DNA from: Bacteroidia bacterium
GTDB taxonomy: Bacteria; Bacteroidota; Bacteroidia; J057
NCBI GenBank assembly: GCA_033391075.1
Contig: JAWPMV010000001.1
Span: forward strand, 620,001 to 684,000
Length of the DNA: 64,000 nucleotides
Direction: 5' to 3'
This document shows, piece by piece, positions 8,373 to 18,600 of this stretch. The position numbers and the translations under genes are program-made. Numbering within the stretch: position 1 is the first letter of the stretch; each line of letters begins with the position of its first letter. The notes beneath the pieces are model-generated. The model made no database searches, was not told the DNA's origin, and saw only the letters and a list, made by a program, of their open reading frames with translations.

Positions 8373-8429
8373 TATTAATTCTCTCTCCCACTAATTTGCA
8401 ATCCCGCTTTTTATTTTTCTTTTTCCCGC

Positions 8430-9542
8430 ATGCAAATTCTGCTACTCATTTGTAGTATCTGTTTGCTGCTTTACCTCTGCTTTGTCCTGTGGAGCAGCTG
8501 GAATTTCTCTCGCGGACCTATAGCGGAGAAGCCTCCACAACATTTGGAGCCTTTGCTGAGCGTGCTGATCCCTGCCAGAAATGAAGAAGCGCAAATTGAA
8601 TCCTGCCTGAAAAGTATCCTGGAACAAGTATGTTCGGCCCGCATAGAAGTCTTATTGATAGATGATCATTCTACGGATCGAACACGACTACTTGCTGAGG
8701 CAATGAGGCATGAGTATCCTCAGTTAAGAATCCAGAACTCCGAAGGGAATGGAAAGAAAGCTGCATTAGCTAGTGGGATTAAGGCTGCCAAAGGGAGCAT
8801 TATTTTTCAAATAGATGCCGATTGTCGGGTAGGAAAGAAATGGATGGAAAGTATGTGGGCTTATTTTGAAGCGGGGGCTGATTTTGTCTCAGGCCCGGTC
8901 GCTCTGGAATCAGAAACTCCTTTTCAAACTATGCAGGCATTGGAGTCTATGGGACTAGTAGTCTTCGGAGCAGGTTTTCTCATAGGAGGCAGACCGAATA
9001 TGGCCAATGGAGCAAATATGGCATATCGAAAAGAGGTATTCGAAGAAATACAAGGCTATGAGGGCATTGACCATGTTGCTTCGGGAGATGACGAACTCCT
9101 ATTGCAAAAGATAAGACTGGCTGGCAAGTATAAGATAAGCTTTTGCAAAAAGCCGGAAGCTATTGTTCGCACTACGGCTCCAAAAAACTGGAAGGACTTC
9201 AAGGCTCAGCGCATTCGTTGGGTGAGTAAATCTCGCGCTTATTTACATAAAGGCCCCAATTTGATTCAGGGCATTGCTTATTTGGGCTTCCTGACGTTTC
9301 CCCTCTTACTCGTCGCTTCTTTTCAGGATATTCGCTACTTATATCTGGCAAGTCTCTACTTTCTGATCAAGCTGTGTATAGATCTTATAATCATGCTTCA
9401 GGCTGCTCGATTTTTTCATAACTTGCACATGTTACGCTGGTTTCTGCCATTGACTTTTCTCTACATACCCTATGTAATCTGGATCGGAATGGCGGGTATC
9501 CTGGCAAAAAGCTATAGCTGGAAAGGAAGGAATGTATCATGA
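8430..9542 (+). CDS. Membrane-anchored family 2 glycosyltransferase
   Basis: A 370-residue inverting glycosyltransferase of the GT-A fold. An N-terminal membrane helix (residues 2-25) precedes the catalytic domain: LSVLIPARNEEAQIESCL, VLLIDDHSTD, the metal-binding DAD (IFQIDADCR), GDDELL for the catalytic base region, and QRIRW (the QxxRW motif of processive GT2 enzymes). Two or three membrane helices follow at ~285-360. The likely job is transfer or polymerisation of a sugar on the cytoplasmic face for an exported glycan or glycolipid. The donor is unknown. The stop overlaps the next gene's start (ATGA), implying translational coupling. Confidence 0.88.
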   Translation: MQILLLICSICLLLYLCFVLWSSWNFSRGPIAEKPPQHLEPLLSVLIPARNEEAQIESCLKSILEQVCSARIEVLLIDDHSTDRTRLLAEAMRHEYPQLRIQNSEGNGKKAALASGIKAAKGSIIFQIDADCRVGKKWMESMWAYFEAGADFVSGPVALESETPFQTMQALESMGLVVFGAGFLIGGRPNMANGANMAYRKEVFEEIQGYEGIDHVASGDDELLLQKIRLAGKYKISFCKKPEAIVRTTAPKNWKDFKAQRIRWVSKSRAYLHKGPNLIQGIAYLGFLTFPLLLVASFQDIRYLYLASLYFLIKLCIDLIIMLQAARFFHNLHMLRWFLPLTFLYIPYVIWIGMAGILAKSYSWKGRNVS

Positions 9543-9814
9543 ACAATGAACTCACAGAGCTACAATTTCAAATTCTGGATTCTGTTTATTTTGTCGAAAG
9601 CTTTGACCATATCGTGGAAGAAGCAATGGAGTCTACTGCCGTGGTCAAGGATGAGCTACGGACTATGATTGACCGGGGCCTGATTCAGGTCATGATGTTT
9701 GATAAGGGCAAAGGAGATTTTGTAAGAACCAGCATTTTTGATGCTGATAATATGCAGGAATATTCCTTTCTGGCGACCAAGGATGGATTGTTGAAACACA
9801 ATGGCTTTCGCTAA
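9539..9814 (+). CDS. Small conserved-type protein of unknown function
   Basis: A 91-residue soluble acidic protein with no recognised family signature. The helical N-terminal half (LTELQFQILDSVYFVESFDHIVEEA, then ELRTMIDRGLIQVM) and following strands look like a small winged-helix fold, but no DNA-binding residues stand out. Its ATG overlaps the glycosyltransferase stop by 4 bp and it is followed 24 bp later by the DppC-type permease, so it is expressed with both. The close packing argues it is a real gene. Function not known. Confidence 0.65.
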   Translation: MNNELTELQFQILDSVYFVESFDHIVEEAMESTAVVKDELRTMIDRGLIQVMMFDKGKGDFVRTSIFDADNMQEYSFLATKDGLLKHNGFR

Positions 9815-9838
9815 GTAATGCTTAGATAAAGGAGAACT

Positions 9839-10942
9839 ATGGATAGTCCCCGCCAGCTTGCCTGGAAAAAGTATAAAAAGAATCCTACGGCCCTTTTCGG
9901 CCTGGGCTACTTTTTCCTGTGCCTCATTCTGGCAATCTTTGGCTATCTCTTCAGTCCGGATTCTACTCCCTATGCAAATCGCCAAATCCTGGAGCTTGCC
10001 AAGAAAGCGCCAGGAACACGAGCCTGGATTCTAAAGCTGCCACAAGAAGAAGGGGAGGAAAGTGGATTGCTGGCTCGCATGTTTGTAGGGGCAAAGGCCA
10101 ACTACCGGCCAATTGCAATTCAAGGCTTGGAAAGTATATCCTTGGATGGGGATCGATTGAGCTACACCAATTATGGAGGAGGGGAATTTGATCTGGCTTT
10201 ATCAGAATTTGGATTGGATGCGGCGAGCTTTGACCGAAATAGTTTTCTGGAACAATATGCAGAGGAACTCTTCTTTTTTCTGGGGACGGATGGCTTTGGT
10301 CGAGATCTTTGGAGCAGGATTCTGTTGGGAACCCGAATCAGTTTGACGGTAGGGCTGCTGGCAGTGAGTTTAAGCTTGCTGATCGGGATTGTCCTGGGAA
10401 GTTTTGCTGGCTACTTTGGGGGCTGGGTAGATCGTGTCATTATGTGGTTGATTTCAGTGATGTGGTCATTACCGACTTTGCTGCTGGCCCTTTTAATTAG
10501 TTTTTTATTAGGAAAAGGTTTTTGGCAGGTCTGTATAGCTATCGGTATTTCTATGTGGGTAGAAGTAGCGCGTATTGTTCGGGGGCAAATTCTGAGTGTG
10601 AGGGAGCTACAATACACAGAAGCTGCCAGAGCATTAGGATTTAAAGACCTCAGGATTATGTTTCGCCATGTCCTCCCCAATGTGATCAGTCCGATAATTG
10701 TGGTTGCTGTCGCTAATTTTGGTTCTGCGGTCTTGATTGAGTCGGGATTGAGTTTCTTGGGGATAGGAGTAGAGGTACCAATTCCCAGTTGGGGGAGCAT
10801 GATTGCCGAAGGATATACCTATATTGTTTTTTCTACGGGTAAATGGTTAGCTTTCTTCCCGGGAATAGCATTAATATTGCTTGTGGTTAGTATCAATCTG
10901 ATTGGAATAGGGTTGAGAGATGCTTTAGATGTAAATATATAA
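9839..10942 (+). CDS. ABC transporter permease, DppC/OppC type
   Basis: A 367-residue inner-membrane permease of the dipeptide/oligopeptide class. The first membrane helix (~22-40) is followed by a ~110-residue periplasmic insertion that is longer than in E. coli DppC. The conserved core follows: FGRDLWSRILLGTRISLTVGL, then EAARALGFKDLRIMFRHVLPN (the EAA loop that contacts the ATPases) and GLSFLGIGVEVPIPSWG near the end. A good Shine-Dalgarno-like AAGGAG precedes the ATG. No DppB, DppD, DppF or binding-protein gene is adjacent, so partners must be elsewhere; this split arrangement is common in Bacteroidota. Substrate not deducible. Confidence 0.9.
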   Translation: MDSPRQLAWKKYKKNPTALFGLGYFFLCLILAIFGYLFSPDSTPYANRQILELAKKAPGTRAWILKLPQEEGEESGLLARMFVGAKANYRPIAIQGLESISLDGDRLSYTNYGGGEFDLALSEFGLDAASFDRNSFLEQYAEELFFFLGTDGFGRDLWSRILLGTRISLTVGLLAVSLSLLIGIVLGSFAGYFGGWVDRVIMWLISVMWSLPTLLLALLISFLLGKGFWQVCIAIGISMWVEVARIVRGQILSVRELQYTEAARALGFKDLRIMFRHVLPNVISPIIVVAVANFGSAVLIESGLSFLGIGVEVPIPSWGSMIAEGYTYIVFSTGKWLAFFPGIALILLVVSINLIGIGLRDALDVNI

Positions 10943-10960
10943 GACAATTTGCTTCCAGAA

Positions 10961-12193
10961 ATGTACATGGAGAACGCATATAATACCAATGATCCGAAGA
11001 AGCTGCTTGAATTGAAGCGGATGGAATCAGATGCTATGCTGGATGTATTGAGGAGTATCAACAATGATAACCTTAACATCAAACAGCTATGCATGATCGT
11101 TAGGAATGTCCTTCGTGCGCAGATAGGAGTAAGGAAAATGGTCTTCTTTTATGAATATGAAGGGCTTTGGAAAGAGGGAATGCGTCTGGGTTTTGATCAT
11201 TTTGAACAAGATGCGGTAGACGAACTTCTGGATATTGATAAAATTACGGCTATTGATGCGGCCTCCTTCCCTGAATTGTTTAAACATAAAGTTGAATATA
11301 TCATCCCTTTCATCAATCGGGGAGATACCCATGCTTTTTTTGCGATTGCAGACTTTGCGGATACAGAGGTAGAAGCAGAAGGGGATTTGATCTTTATTGA
11401 ATCAATGGGAACGATCCTTTCAGTTGCCATTCGAAATAAAGAGCTTTTCAAGGAAAAGATGGAGCAGGAGTTTATCCGGAAAGAACTGGAAGTAGCTGAA
11501 ACCATTCAGCGGCAGTTGCTGATTTCGGATTTTCATCGCTTCAAAGAGATAAATGTTTTCGGATTAAATATTCCGCATCACGGCATAGGAGGCGACTATT
11601 ATGACGTGATCAAAAAGCAAAAAGGAACCACCTTTGTTTGTATTGCTGATGTTTCGGGTAAAGGTATAGGAGCTGCTTTATTGATGTCCAATCTACAGGC
11701 TAACCTCAGGGCCCTCGTTGCCCAAACAGATGATATCCGGGAAATTGTTGTTGAGCTGAATAAAGTTCTTTTCAATGTGACTACCGGAGAAAAATTTGTA
11801 ACCCTTTTCCTCGGAAAAATCAACAGCTTTGAAAATACCCTCACCTATATAAATGCTGGTCATAATTACCCCATTTTCATAGGTGCAAAAGAAAATCAGC
11901 GACTAGATAAAGGCTGTACAATTCTGGGGATCATGCCTGAACTTGAACCTGAGAGTCATAGCTTCTCCTACGAAAAAAATGATATCTTATTTATGTTTAC
12001 CGATGGGGTAACTGAACAACATAATCCCCAGGAAGAAATGTTTGGGAGTGAACGTGCAAAAGAACTTGTAAGAAAACATAAGAATAATTCCGCCGGGGAA
12101 ATAATAGAATCCATGCTAGAAGCGTTGGAAGAGTTTGCAGAGACGCAAGTAACTACCGATGACCTTACCATGTTATGTGTTAAATTTTTGTAA
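10961..12193 (+). CDS. GAF-domain SpoIIE/RsbU-type protein phosphatase
   Basis: A ~410-residue cytoplasmic serine/threonine phosphatase. Residues ~20-175 fit a GAF sensory domain, followed by a helical linker (VAETIQRQLL, the typical RsbU lead-in). The PP2C_SIG domain carries the metal-binding motifs GGDYYDV, ADVSGKGIGAALLMS, FTDGVTE and a terminal DDLTMLCVK. Such enzymes dephosphorylate anti-sigma-factor antagonists or other phosphoproteins in response to a signal sensed by GAF. No antagonist, anti-sigma or kinase gene is adjacent, so the pathway is unknown. The ATG at 10961 is chosen; 10967 is also possible, and a TTG at 10949 is less likely. Confidence 0.9.
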   Translation: MYMENAYNTNDPKKLLELKRMESDAMLDVLRSINNDNLNIKQLCMIVRNVLRAQIGVRKMVFFYEYEGLWKEGMRLGFDHFEQDAVDELLDIDKITAIDAASFPELFKHKVEYIIPFINRGDTHAFFAIADFADTEVEAEGDLIFIESMGTILSVAIRNKELFKEKMEQEFIRKELEVAETIQRQLLISDFHRFKEINVFGLNIPHHGIGGDYYDVIKKQKGTTFVCIADVSGKGIGAALLMSNLQANLRALVAQTDDIREIVVELNKVLFNVTTGEKFVTLFLGKINSFENTLTYINAGHNYPIFIGAKENQRLDKGCTILGIMPELEPESHSFSYEKNDILFMFTDGVTEQHNPQEEMFGSERAKELVRKHKNNSAGEIIESMLEALEEFAETQVTTDDLTMLCVKFL

Positions 12194-12295
12194 GAATCGT
12201 AAATTATTTACAAGTAAAACATGTTTATTTAGGGCTAGTTCTTTCGTAATCCCAGACAAAACTGAATTTTTCCTTATTAACCTTTCATCCCACCC

Positions 12296-13690
12296 ATGAG
12301 ATTATTCCGCGAAGATTTATTATCAGGCGTACAGGGCCTGGCTACAGAACTCATTGAAAAAATCGGCACAAAAAAGGCCAAAATTGGTATCGTTGGCCTG
12401 GGCTATGTAGGTATGCCTATAGCCCTGGAATTTTGCAAAAGAGGCTTTGCATGTAAAGGGGTAGATGTCTCAAAACAAAAAGTTGACAGCCTCAATGAGG
12501 GCATAAATTTTATAGAAGATCTCGATGATCAGGAAGTGGCTGAAATGGTGGGAATTGGTCTACTGAGTGCCTCCACAGATTATAATTTTCTGGCTGATAC
12601 AGATGTGATTTTTATCGCTGTACCAACCCCCTTCAATTTGAACAAAGAGCCCGATATCAGCTATATTATTGCTGCGGGAGAAGGTGTTTCTCAAATCCTG
12701 AGACAAGGCCAATTGGTGATCCTGAAAAGTACCACCTTTCCGGGAACCACAGAAGATTATCTTTTACCAGAACTGGAAAAGTCTGGTCTGAATCCTGGCT
12801 CTGACTTCTTTCTGGCTTTTAGCCCAGAACGAGTGGATCCCGGAAATAAAGTTTTCCATACAGGCAATACTCCTATTGTTGTAGGAGGTATGGAAGAAAC
12901 CAGTTCGGTTTTGGCTGGCTTTGTCAACAATCAAATCATCGAAAAGGTGTACCTGGTAGACAATCCTAAAGTTGCCGAACTGGAGAAGTTATTGGAAAAT
13001 ATTTTCAGAAGTGTAAATATAGCCCTTGTCAATGAGCTGGCTTTGCTCTGCGAAAGAATGGGAGGGATCAATGTTTGGGAAGTGATCGAATCAGCTAGTA
13101 CGAAGCCTTTTGGGTATATGAAATTTACGCCTGGACCTGGGGTAGGGGGGCATTGTATTCCGATCGACCCTTATTATCTGTCCTGGTTGGCGAGAGAATA
13201 TGATTTTGAAACAAAATTTATTACTCTGGCAGCCAATGTAAATGAAAGCATGCCCTATCATGTGGCGCAGCAGGTTATCCGAGAGATCGCCCGCCAACCG
13301 ATTGCGCTTGATGAAGCCAAAGTGCTCGTATTGGGGGTTTCCTTTAAGAAAAATGTAAAAGATCTCAGGCATTCACCTTCTGAAGCAATTATCTATCGAT
13401 TGATCGAAGAAGGTATAGAAAATATAGATATCAGTGATCCCTGGGCTCCTGAATATGAAGTTTCCGGTAAGACCTTTTATTCGGTGGACCTTGATCCCGA
13501 AACCCTTGCCTCCTATTCTGTGGTAGTTATGGTGACAGATCACGATGATTTTGATATTCCTTATATCGTCAAGCACTCCCAGGCTGTCATTGATACCCGA
13601 AATATGACACGTGATGTAGTTGAAGGAAGAGAAAAAATAAAACTTCTGGGGCATACTCCTCCACGCCCAAAGTTGATCCCCCAGCATTAG
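12296..13690 (+). CDS. UDP-N-acetyl-hexosamine 6-dehydrogenase (WbpA/WecC-type)
   Basis: A 464-residue enzyme of the UDP-glucose/GDP-mannose dehydrogenase family. It has the NAD-binding GLGYVGMPIALEF, the middle-domain KSTTFPGTTE and SPERVDPGN, NIFRSVNIALVNELA, and the catalytic cysteine in GPGVGGHCIPIDP. The C-terminal domain has GVSFKKNVKDLRHSPS. The SPERVDPGN and GGHCIPIDP wording is nearer to UDP-GlcNAc or UDP-ManNAc 6-dehydrogenases (WbpA, WecC) than to UDP-glucose dehydrogenase. It would supply a uronic acid for a surface polysaccharide. No glycan cluster surrounds it. A strong hairpin ends the unit at 13719-13756. Confidence 0.92.
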   Translation: MRLFREDLLSGVQGLATELIEKIGTKKAKIGIVGLGYVGMPIALEFCKRGFACKGVDVSKQKVDSLNEGINFIEDLDDQEVAEMVGIGLLSASTDYNFLADTDVIFIAVPTPFNLNKEPDISYIIAAGEGVSQILRQGQLVILKSTTFPGTTEDYLLPELEKSGLNPGSDFFLAFSPERVDPGNKVFHTGNTPIVVGGMEETSSVLAGFVNNQIIEKVYLVDNPKVAELEKLLENIFRSVNIALVNELALLCERMGGINVWEVIESASTKPFGYMKFTPGPGVGGHCIPIDPYYLSWLAREYDFETKFITLAANVNESMPYHVAQQVIREIARQPIALDEAKVLVLGVSFKKNVKDLRHSPSEAIIYRLIEEGIENIDISDPWAPEYEVSGKTFYSVDLDPETLASYSVVVMVTDHDDFDIPYIVKHSQAVIDTRNMTRDVVEGREKIKLLGHTPPRPKLIPQH

Positions 13691-13718
13691 ATTGATAGGG
13701 GGAGAATAGGAGGAAATA

Positions 13719-13760
13719 AAAGAGACCGATGTTCAGGCAAGGACATCGGTCTCTTTGCTT
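13719..13760 (+). terminator. Intrinsic terminator of the nucleotide-sugar dehydrogenase
   Basis: A perfect 14-bp stem AAAGAGACCGATGT / ACATCGGTCTCTTT with a 10-nt loop, 28 bp after the stop codon. The T-tail is short, but the stem is long. Confidence 0.8.
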
Positions 13761-13824
13761 TAAACAGAAAAGCTATTTTGTTAAAAAAAGAACAAAATCC
13801 TCACTTAGGGGTTAAGAGATTTTC

Positions 13825-13832
13825 TATATTTG
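13825..13832 (+). promoter_or_regulatory. Bacteroidota-type -7 box before the polyprenyl synthase
   Basis: TATATTTG is an exact TAnnTTTG match ending 9 nt before the ATG at 13842; the mRNA leader would be only a few nucleotides. No well-placed -33 TTG is seen. Confidence 0.5.
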
Positions 13833-13841
13833 CCAGCCACT

Positions 13842-14834
13842 ATGAAGAAATCCACCTTCCTGATGCATTCACACGAATCTCTCAAGAATCTGATAGAATC
13901 TCATTTTGCAAATTTTCCCTTTGATTCTCTCAGTCCCCAAAATTTGTATGAACCCATGTCCTATATCCTCAAAATGAAGGGGAAAAGGATACGACCCATA
14001 TTGACCCTCATGGCCTATAAAGCAGTATCGGGGGATGAGATTGATCGTGCCCTGAATCTGGCAAGCGGAGTAGAGCTTTTTCATAATTTCACCCTGATGC
14101 ATGACGACATCATGGACAAAGCACCCGTTCGTAGGGGTAAGCCGACAGTTCATAAGGTTTGGAATACGGATATCGCCATCCTGAGTGGAGATGCCATGTT
14201 TGCCTATTCTATGGGACTGATTATGCAGGGATTTGAGCAAAGAGCTGCTCAATTGGGATTGGAGTTTTCCAAGGTTGCTATGGAGGTCTGTGAAGGGCAA
14301 ATGGAAGACATGGATTTCGAGGAAAGAAATGATGTTACCATTCCGGAATATCTGGAGATGATCCGGAAAAAGACAGCTGCCCTGCTTGGGGGTTGTATGA
14401 GTCTGGGTGCAATTGCCGGAGGAGCAGATGACCGAATCGTAAAGCTTTTCAGGGCTTTTGGTGAAAGTCTGGGGATCGGATTTCAATTGCAGGACGATCT
14501 GATGGATGCTTTTCCTCCCGAAGGTTTTGGGAAACAGGTAGGTGGTGATATTCTGGTAAATAAGAAAACCTTTCTTGTACTTAAAGCCCTTGAATTGGCA
14601 GAAGGGAAAGAAAAGACTGAGCTTGAATTTTTACTTTCTACCCCTGAAGATCATCCCGATAAAGTAGAAAAGGTCTTGACTATCTTCCGTAAGCTGGACA
14701 TAGAAAATCATACCGCTATCCTGATCAAAAAGTACTTTGATGAAGCTCGAACCATGAGTAAAGAATTAGGCGATTTGACTGATTTTGAAGCCTTAAAAGA
14801 ATATTTGCAGAGTATTTTCAAGCGCAAGCTCTAG
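13842..14834 (+). CDS. Polyprenyl diphosphate synthase (trans-isoprenyl chain elongation)
   Basis: A 330-residue enzyme of the trans-isoprenyl diphosphate synthase family, adding isopentenyl units to an allylic diphosphate. The first Asp-rich motif is MHDDIMD, with GKRIRP upstream; the second is FQLQDDLMD, with GKQVGGDILVNKKTFL after it. A Phe sits five residues before the first Asp motif, a position where bulky side chains tend to limit chain length. That would favour FPP or GGPP over longer products, but this is inference. Likely roles are feeding menaquinone, undecaprenyl carriers or carotenoids. The ATG at 13842 is preferred to a TTG at 13830, which lies inside the -7 box. Confidence 0.92.
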   Translation: MKKSTFLMHSHESLKNLIESHFANFPFDSLSPQNLYEPMSYILKMKGKRIRPILTLMAYKAVSGDEIDRALNLASGVELFHNFTLMHDDIMDKAPVRRGKPTVHKVWNTDIAILSGDAMFAYSMGLIMQGFEQRAAQLGLEFSKVAMEVCEGQMEDMDFEERNDVTIPEYLEMIRKKTAALLGGCMSLGAIAGGADDRIVKLFRAFGESLGIGFQLQDDLMDAFPPEGFGKQVGGDILVNKKTFLVLKALELAEGKEKTELEFLLSTPEDHPDKVEKVLTIFRKLDIENHTAILIKKYFDEARTMSKELGDLTDFEALKEYLQSIFKRKL

Positions 14835-14956
14835 TCCTTTATACAGAATATAAGCCTTTATTCCCACCTGATTTTTTGTGATAGGTTTAAATACTTATTG
14901 ATTTCGGTAATATTACTGGATTGTTTTATTTGATGATTAAAATATTCCAGTAGCTT

Positions 14957-15595
14957 ATGCCATATGAATACATTCTCTATGCTCCAGTTGCCCTGGTCAT
15001 TTTTATCCTGACCATTGGTCTTAGTATTTGGGCATTATTGAATGAAGATTTTAAGGACAAACTTTTGCTCATTCCCTATGACATGCTCATGTATAAGGAG
15101 TACTGGAGGTTGTTGACAAGTGGTTTTATCCATGGAAACCCCCTCCACCTAAGCATGAATATTGTCAGTTTTTATTTCTTTGCTTTCATTCTGGAACATA
15201 GAATAGGACATTGGCAGTTTCTTGTGTTATATATCCTGGGAATGCTTATCAGTAATATAGCAACCAGCATTCGCTATAAGAACGATACTTCTTTTGAAGG
15301 GAGTTTAGGAGCATCAGGAGCTATTAGTGCCATTATCCTGAGTGCAGTCATCGTTAATCCTTACTTAAATTTTGGCCTACCTATTCTGACTGATCTATTC
15401 CCGGTTCTACAACTGCCTGGATATATTATTGCCATTATTTTCCTGATTTACAGTTTGGCCAACAGCTTTAGAACCACTCAAATGCAAATCAATCATGTTG
15501 CGCATTTCTGGGGAGCCTTTAGTGGGATTTTCTTGACTTTTATGATTAAACCCAAGGTTGTTGATATTCTCCACGGCTTTATCACCATGATGTAA
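14957..15595 (+). CDS. Rhomboid-family intramembrane serine protease
   Basis: A 212-residue polytopic membrane protein with about six helices. Rhomboid signatures are in place: WRLLTSGFIHGNPLHLSMN (the WR and HxxxN elements), the nucleophile Ser120 in GASGA, and the partner His183 in NHVAHFWGAFSG. These proteases cleave within or near the membrane segments of their substrates. Substrates are unknown. The gene stands alone between the polyprenyl synthase and a convergent giant surface-protein gene, whose terminator A-run overlaps this gene's stop codon. Confidence 0.93.
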   Translation: MPYEYILYAPVALVIFILTIGLSIWALLNEDFKDKLLLIPYDMLMYKEYWRLLTSGFIHGNPLHLSMNIVSFYFFAFILEHRIGHWQFLVLYILGMLISNIATSIRYKNDTSFEGSLGASGAISAIILSAVIVNPYLNFGLPILTDLFPVLQLPGYIIAIIFLIYSLANSFRTTQMQINHVAHFWGAFSGIFLTFMIKPKVVDILHGFITMM

Positions 15596-15628
15596 AAAAG
15601 GCGCGGCCGCATCAGAAGATACGGCCGC
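15594..15628 (-). terminator. Terminator of the giant repeat-protein gene
   Basis: On the minus strand, a GC-rich stem (7 bp GCGGCCG / CGGCCGC extended by 3 bp past one mismatch, 15603-15628) is followed by six Ts. The same T-run overlaps the rhomboid stop codon on the other strand. Confidence 0.75.
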
Positions 15629-15655
15629 TGTATATAATAAAACCGGGTAGAATTA

Positions 15656-18600
15656 TTACTCAAGGAATAGTCGCTGAGCAGTCATTACCTCTCCACTATA
15701 GAGGTGTACATAGTACAGGCCTCTTCCCCATTTCTCCACATTTAACTGCAGCATACCGGAACGCTCATCGGAACCAGGTTTGTGTACATAGATGAGTTGT
15801 CCTACGTGATTGAGGATTCTAATCTCATCAACCTGAGAACCGGAGGTCCAGTCAAGGTTTAATTCATTGGCAACAGGATTCGGATATGCATTGAGGTAAA
15901 CCGCATCAGTATCTTCTACTTTCAGCTCAGCTACCTGACTATATGCATGACTTCCATCTATGTCCACCATTTTGATACGATAGTAAACCGTATTGTACTC
16001 AAGGAGGGTAACATTCTCATCCAGATACTGATAAGCTCTTGGAGTGAGGCTGTTTCCTGCTGAAGCACTGATGCCTACTTGCTCGAAAGTTCCACCATCA
16101 GCAGAGCGCTCGATTTCGAAATACTTGCTGTTTACTTCCTGGCTGGTTGTCCAGATAAGTTTTGCATCCGGCCCGTTTTGTTCAACGGATAAACTGCTAA
16201 CCAAATCAGCTGGACGATTAATAGGATTGGTGAATACTGTGATATAAACAGTTGCTCTTGAGCAACCCTGAGGATCACAGGCTTCATATACAAACTTATC
16301 CATACCCGTAAATCCAGGTGCAGGTGTATAAGAGAATAGGCCATTCTTCACATTGAAAGAATTCATCATTCCACTGAGAGGTGGTTCAACGAGATTATAA
16401 ATAGCATTTCCTCCATTCGTATTTACGTCATTTATGGCTACACTCCAACGAACCTCCTGGGTCATACCGGTTACTACAGCATCATCCATAGCAATCGGTT
16501 GTCCATTGAGACCTGTATTGCTGGATCTTACATGTAGGATTACTTTGCCGATATCATATTTGGCAGGATTTCCATTGTCGAGGATTTTGTAAGAGAATTC
16601 ATCTCTTCCTATAAATCCTCTGGCGGGTGTATATGTAACACTTCCATTATCATTGTAAACTACGCTGCCATGTAGCGGAGCCTGATTTGGTTCAGGATTG
16701 CTGAGAGGATTGCCGTTTACATCGAAATCATTGTTTGCTACAAAAAGATCGACTGACTTATTTTCCTCTACAGCCATTACATCAGCATTGGCTATCGGAG
16801 CAGCATTCTCTGTGAGATTTCCTTCTGCCAGTACTTCAATGAATACAATAGCTTCAGAACAGATAGGAGGACAGAGGTTGATGTTGCAAACTCTGTAAGT
16901 AAACTCATCTTCTCCTATGAATCCTGGATTAGGAATATAGGTATAAGAACCATCGGCAGCTATTGTTACTGTTCCATCAGAGGGTCCGTTAACCAGAACT
17001 GTATCTACTTCGAGGGTTCCTCCAAATGGGTCAGTATCATTGGTCAGTACATTGCCCGTTACACTGCTGTCTTGAACGACATTGTTGAAGTCATCCAAAG
17101 CCAGTGGACCTGGACACTGAGTTACCTGTGCCTGAACACCATTTGTGTTGAGGTCTCCACATACATTCAAGCCGATCAGGGCATCTACATCAGAAATAGT
17201 GCTAGTACCAAATATGATTGAACTCAAGTCGACATAGTCGGGGCTTGAAGGATTCGTATCAATCACCATTGAATGCATGGTGTAAACACCAATTTGAGAA
17301 GCCTGGAAGCTCGGACTTAAACTACTATCGATGACTACATTGCCAGGCAGGCTAGTCAGGAAGTAAACCACTGTGAATCCAGGAGGAACTACTTCTGTTC
17401 CATCCAACTCTGCAGTAATGTTTGCTGCGGTACCTACTATACAAATCTCAAGGCAGGTATCTCTCAATACCAGGTTTCCTGCATTTGCGCTACAATTAAA
17501 TAAGTAGGTGCCTGCATCCCAGCTCAGGTCAGATACTCCAGAAGTAAAGGTATTCAAGATAGTTTCTCCTGTAGCTGGATCCGGATCAGAATCAATATTG
17601 TCATCGCTTCCCTGATCCTGGCGAGAGATTACAAAACCGCTCGGAAGGCTGGAAGAAACAAATCTTATACTATAATCTCCTCCACGAGCTGCAAACTCAT
17701 AGAGGCCGTTGGGATCTGTTGTTTCTGTAGCGACTACTGCGCCACTGGCATCGAGCAACTCAACGTTTACTCCGGAGATTCCATTCTCTCCAATATCCTG
17801 TATGCCATTTCTATTTGCATCTTCAAACACATAGTCTCCAATGATGGCGCAGGCCTGGAAATTGACCTGAGCAGTATCAGAACTGCTACATCCATTGGTA
17901 GTATCCGTTACGACGAGGGTATATACACCATTTGCTGAAACAAATGGGCTTTGTGCGTTTGAAGTAAATCCAGCAGGACCTGTCCAGGAGAAACTTACAC
18001 TATCTGTGGTGGTCGCGCCAATCAGTTGTACTGAATCAGCACAAACTACATTTACAACACTTGCTTCCACATCTTCTGGTATGGCAATGTCTTCCAATAC
18101 ATTGGTAGTTACTACTGTTGAACATCCTGTTGCAGGATTGGTAACTGTCAGGATATAGGTTCCTGCCTGAGTAGCGTTTGGATTCTGAGCGGTTGAAGTA
18201 AATCCATTTGGACCTGCCCATGAATATGCTGCATTTGGAGTGGAAGACGATCCTGTGAGCTGTACGCTTTGTACCGCACAGGTCAGCGTTCCACCTGTTG
18301 CAGAAGCATCCGGTAGGTTAATATCTTCTGTTACCTGGGCAGTATCGATTGATATACATCCATTCACAGGATTTACAATCGTCAGGATATAAGTTCCGGC
18401 TGTATTTACTGTGGGGTTTTGTGCCCTGGAGGTAAATCCGTTTGGCCCTGCCCAGAAGTAACTCACACCAGCTGTCGAAGAATTCCCCTGAAGTTGTACA
18501 GTATTTTGGGTACAAGTCAGGGTGGCTCCGGTTGCTTGAGCACCCGGAAGAGCACGGTCTTCGATCACAATCACATCCAGACTGGCAGTACATCCATTTA

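Larger units (their letters stand above)
7838..8429. other. Repeat-rich intergenic region
   Basis: About 590 bp with no credible gene. It holds a terminator (7864-7901), an octamer tandem repeat (7917-7962), a palindromic element resembling dispersed repeats (8241-8340) and a perfect 14-bp stem-loop (8341-8372). An 81-codon open frame at 8133-8378 runs through these repeats and is not considered real. Confidence 0.6.

Noticed and set aside
8133-8378. 81-codon plus-strand frame
   Set aside because: It runs through palindromic repeats and the hairpin at 8341-8372; codon content looks like repeat DNA.
13869-14486. 205-codon minus-strand frame
   Set aside because: It lies wholly opposite the conserved polyprenyl synthase coding sequence and lacks recognisable motifs.
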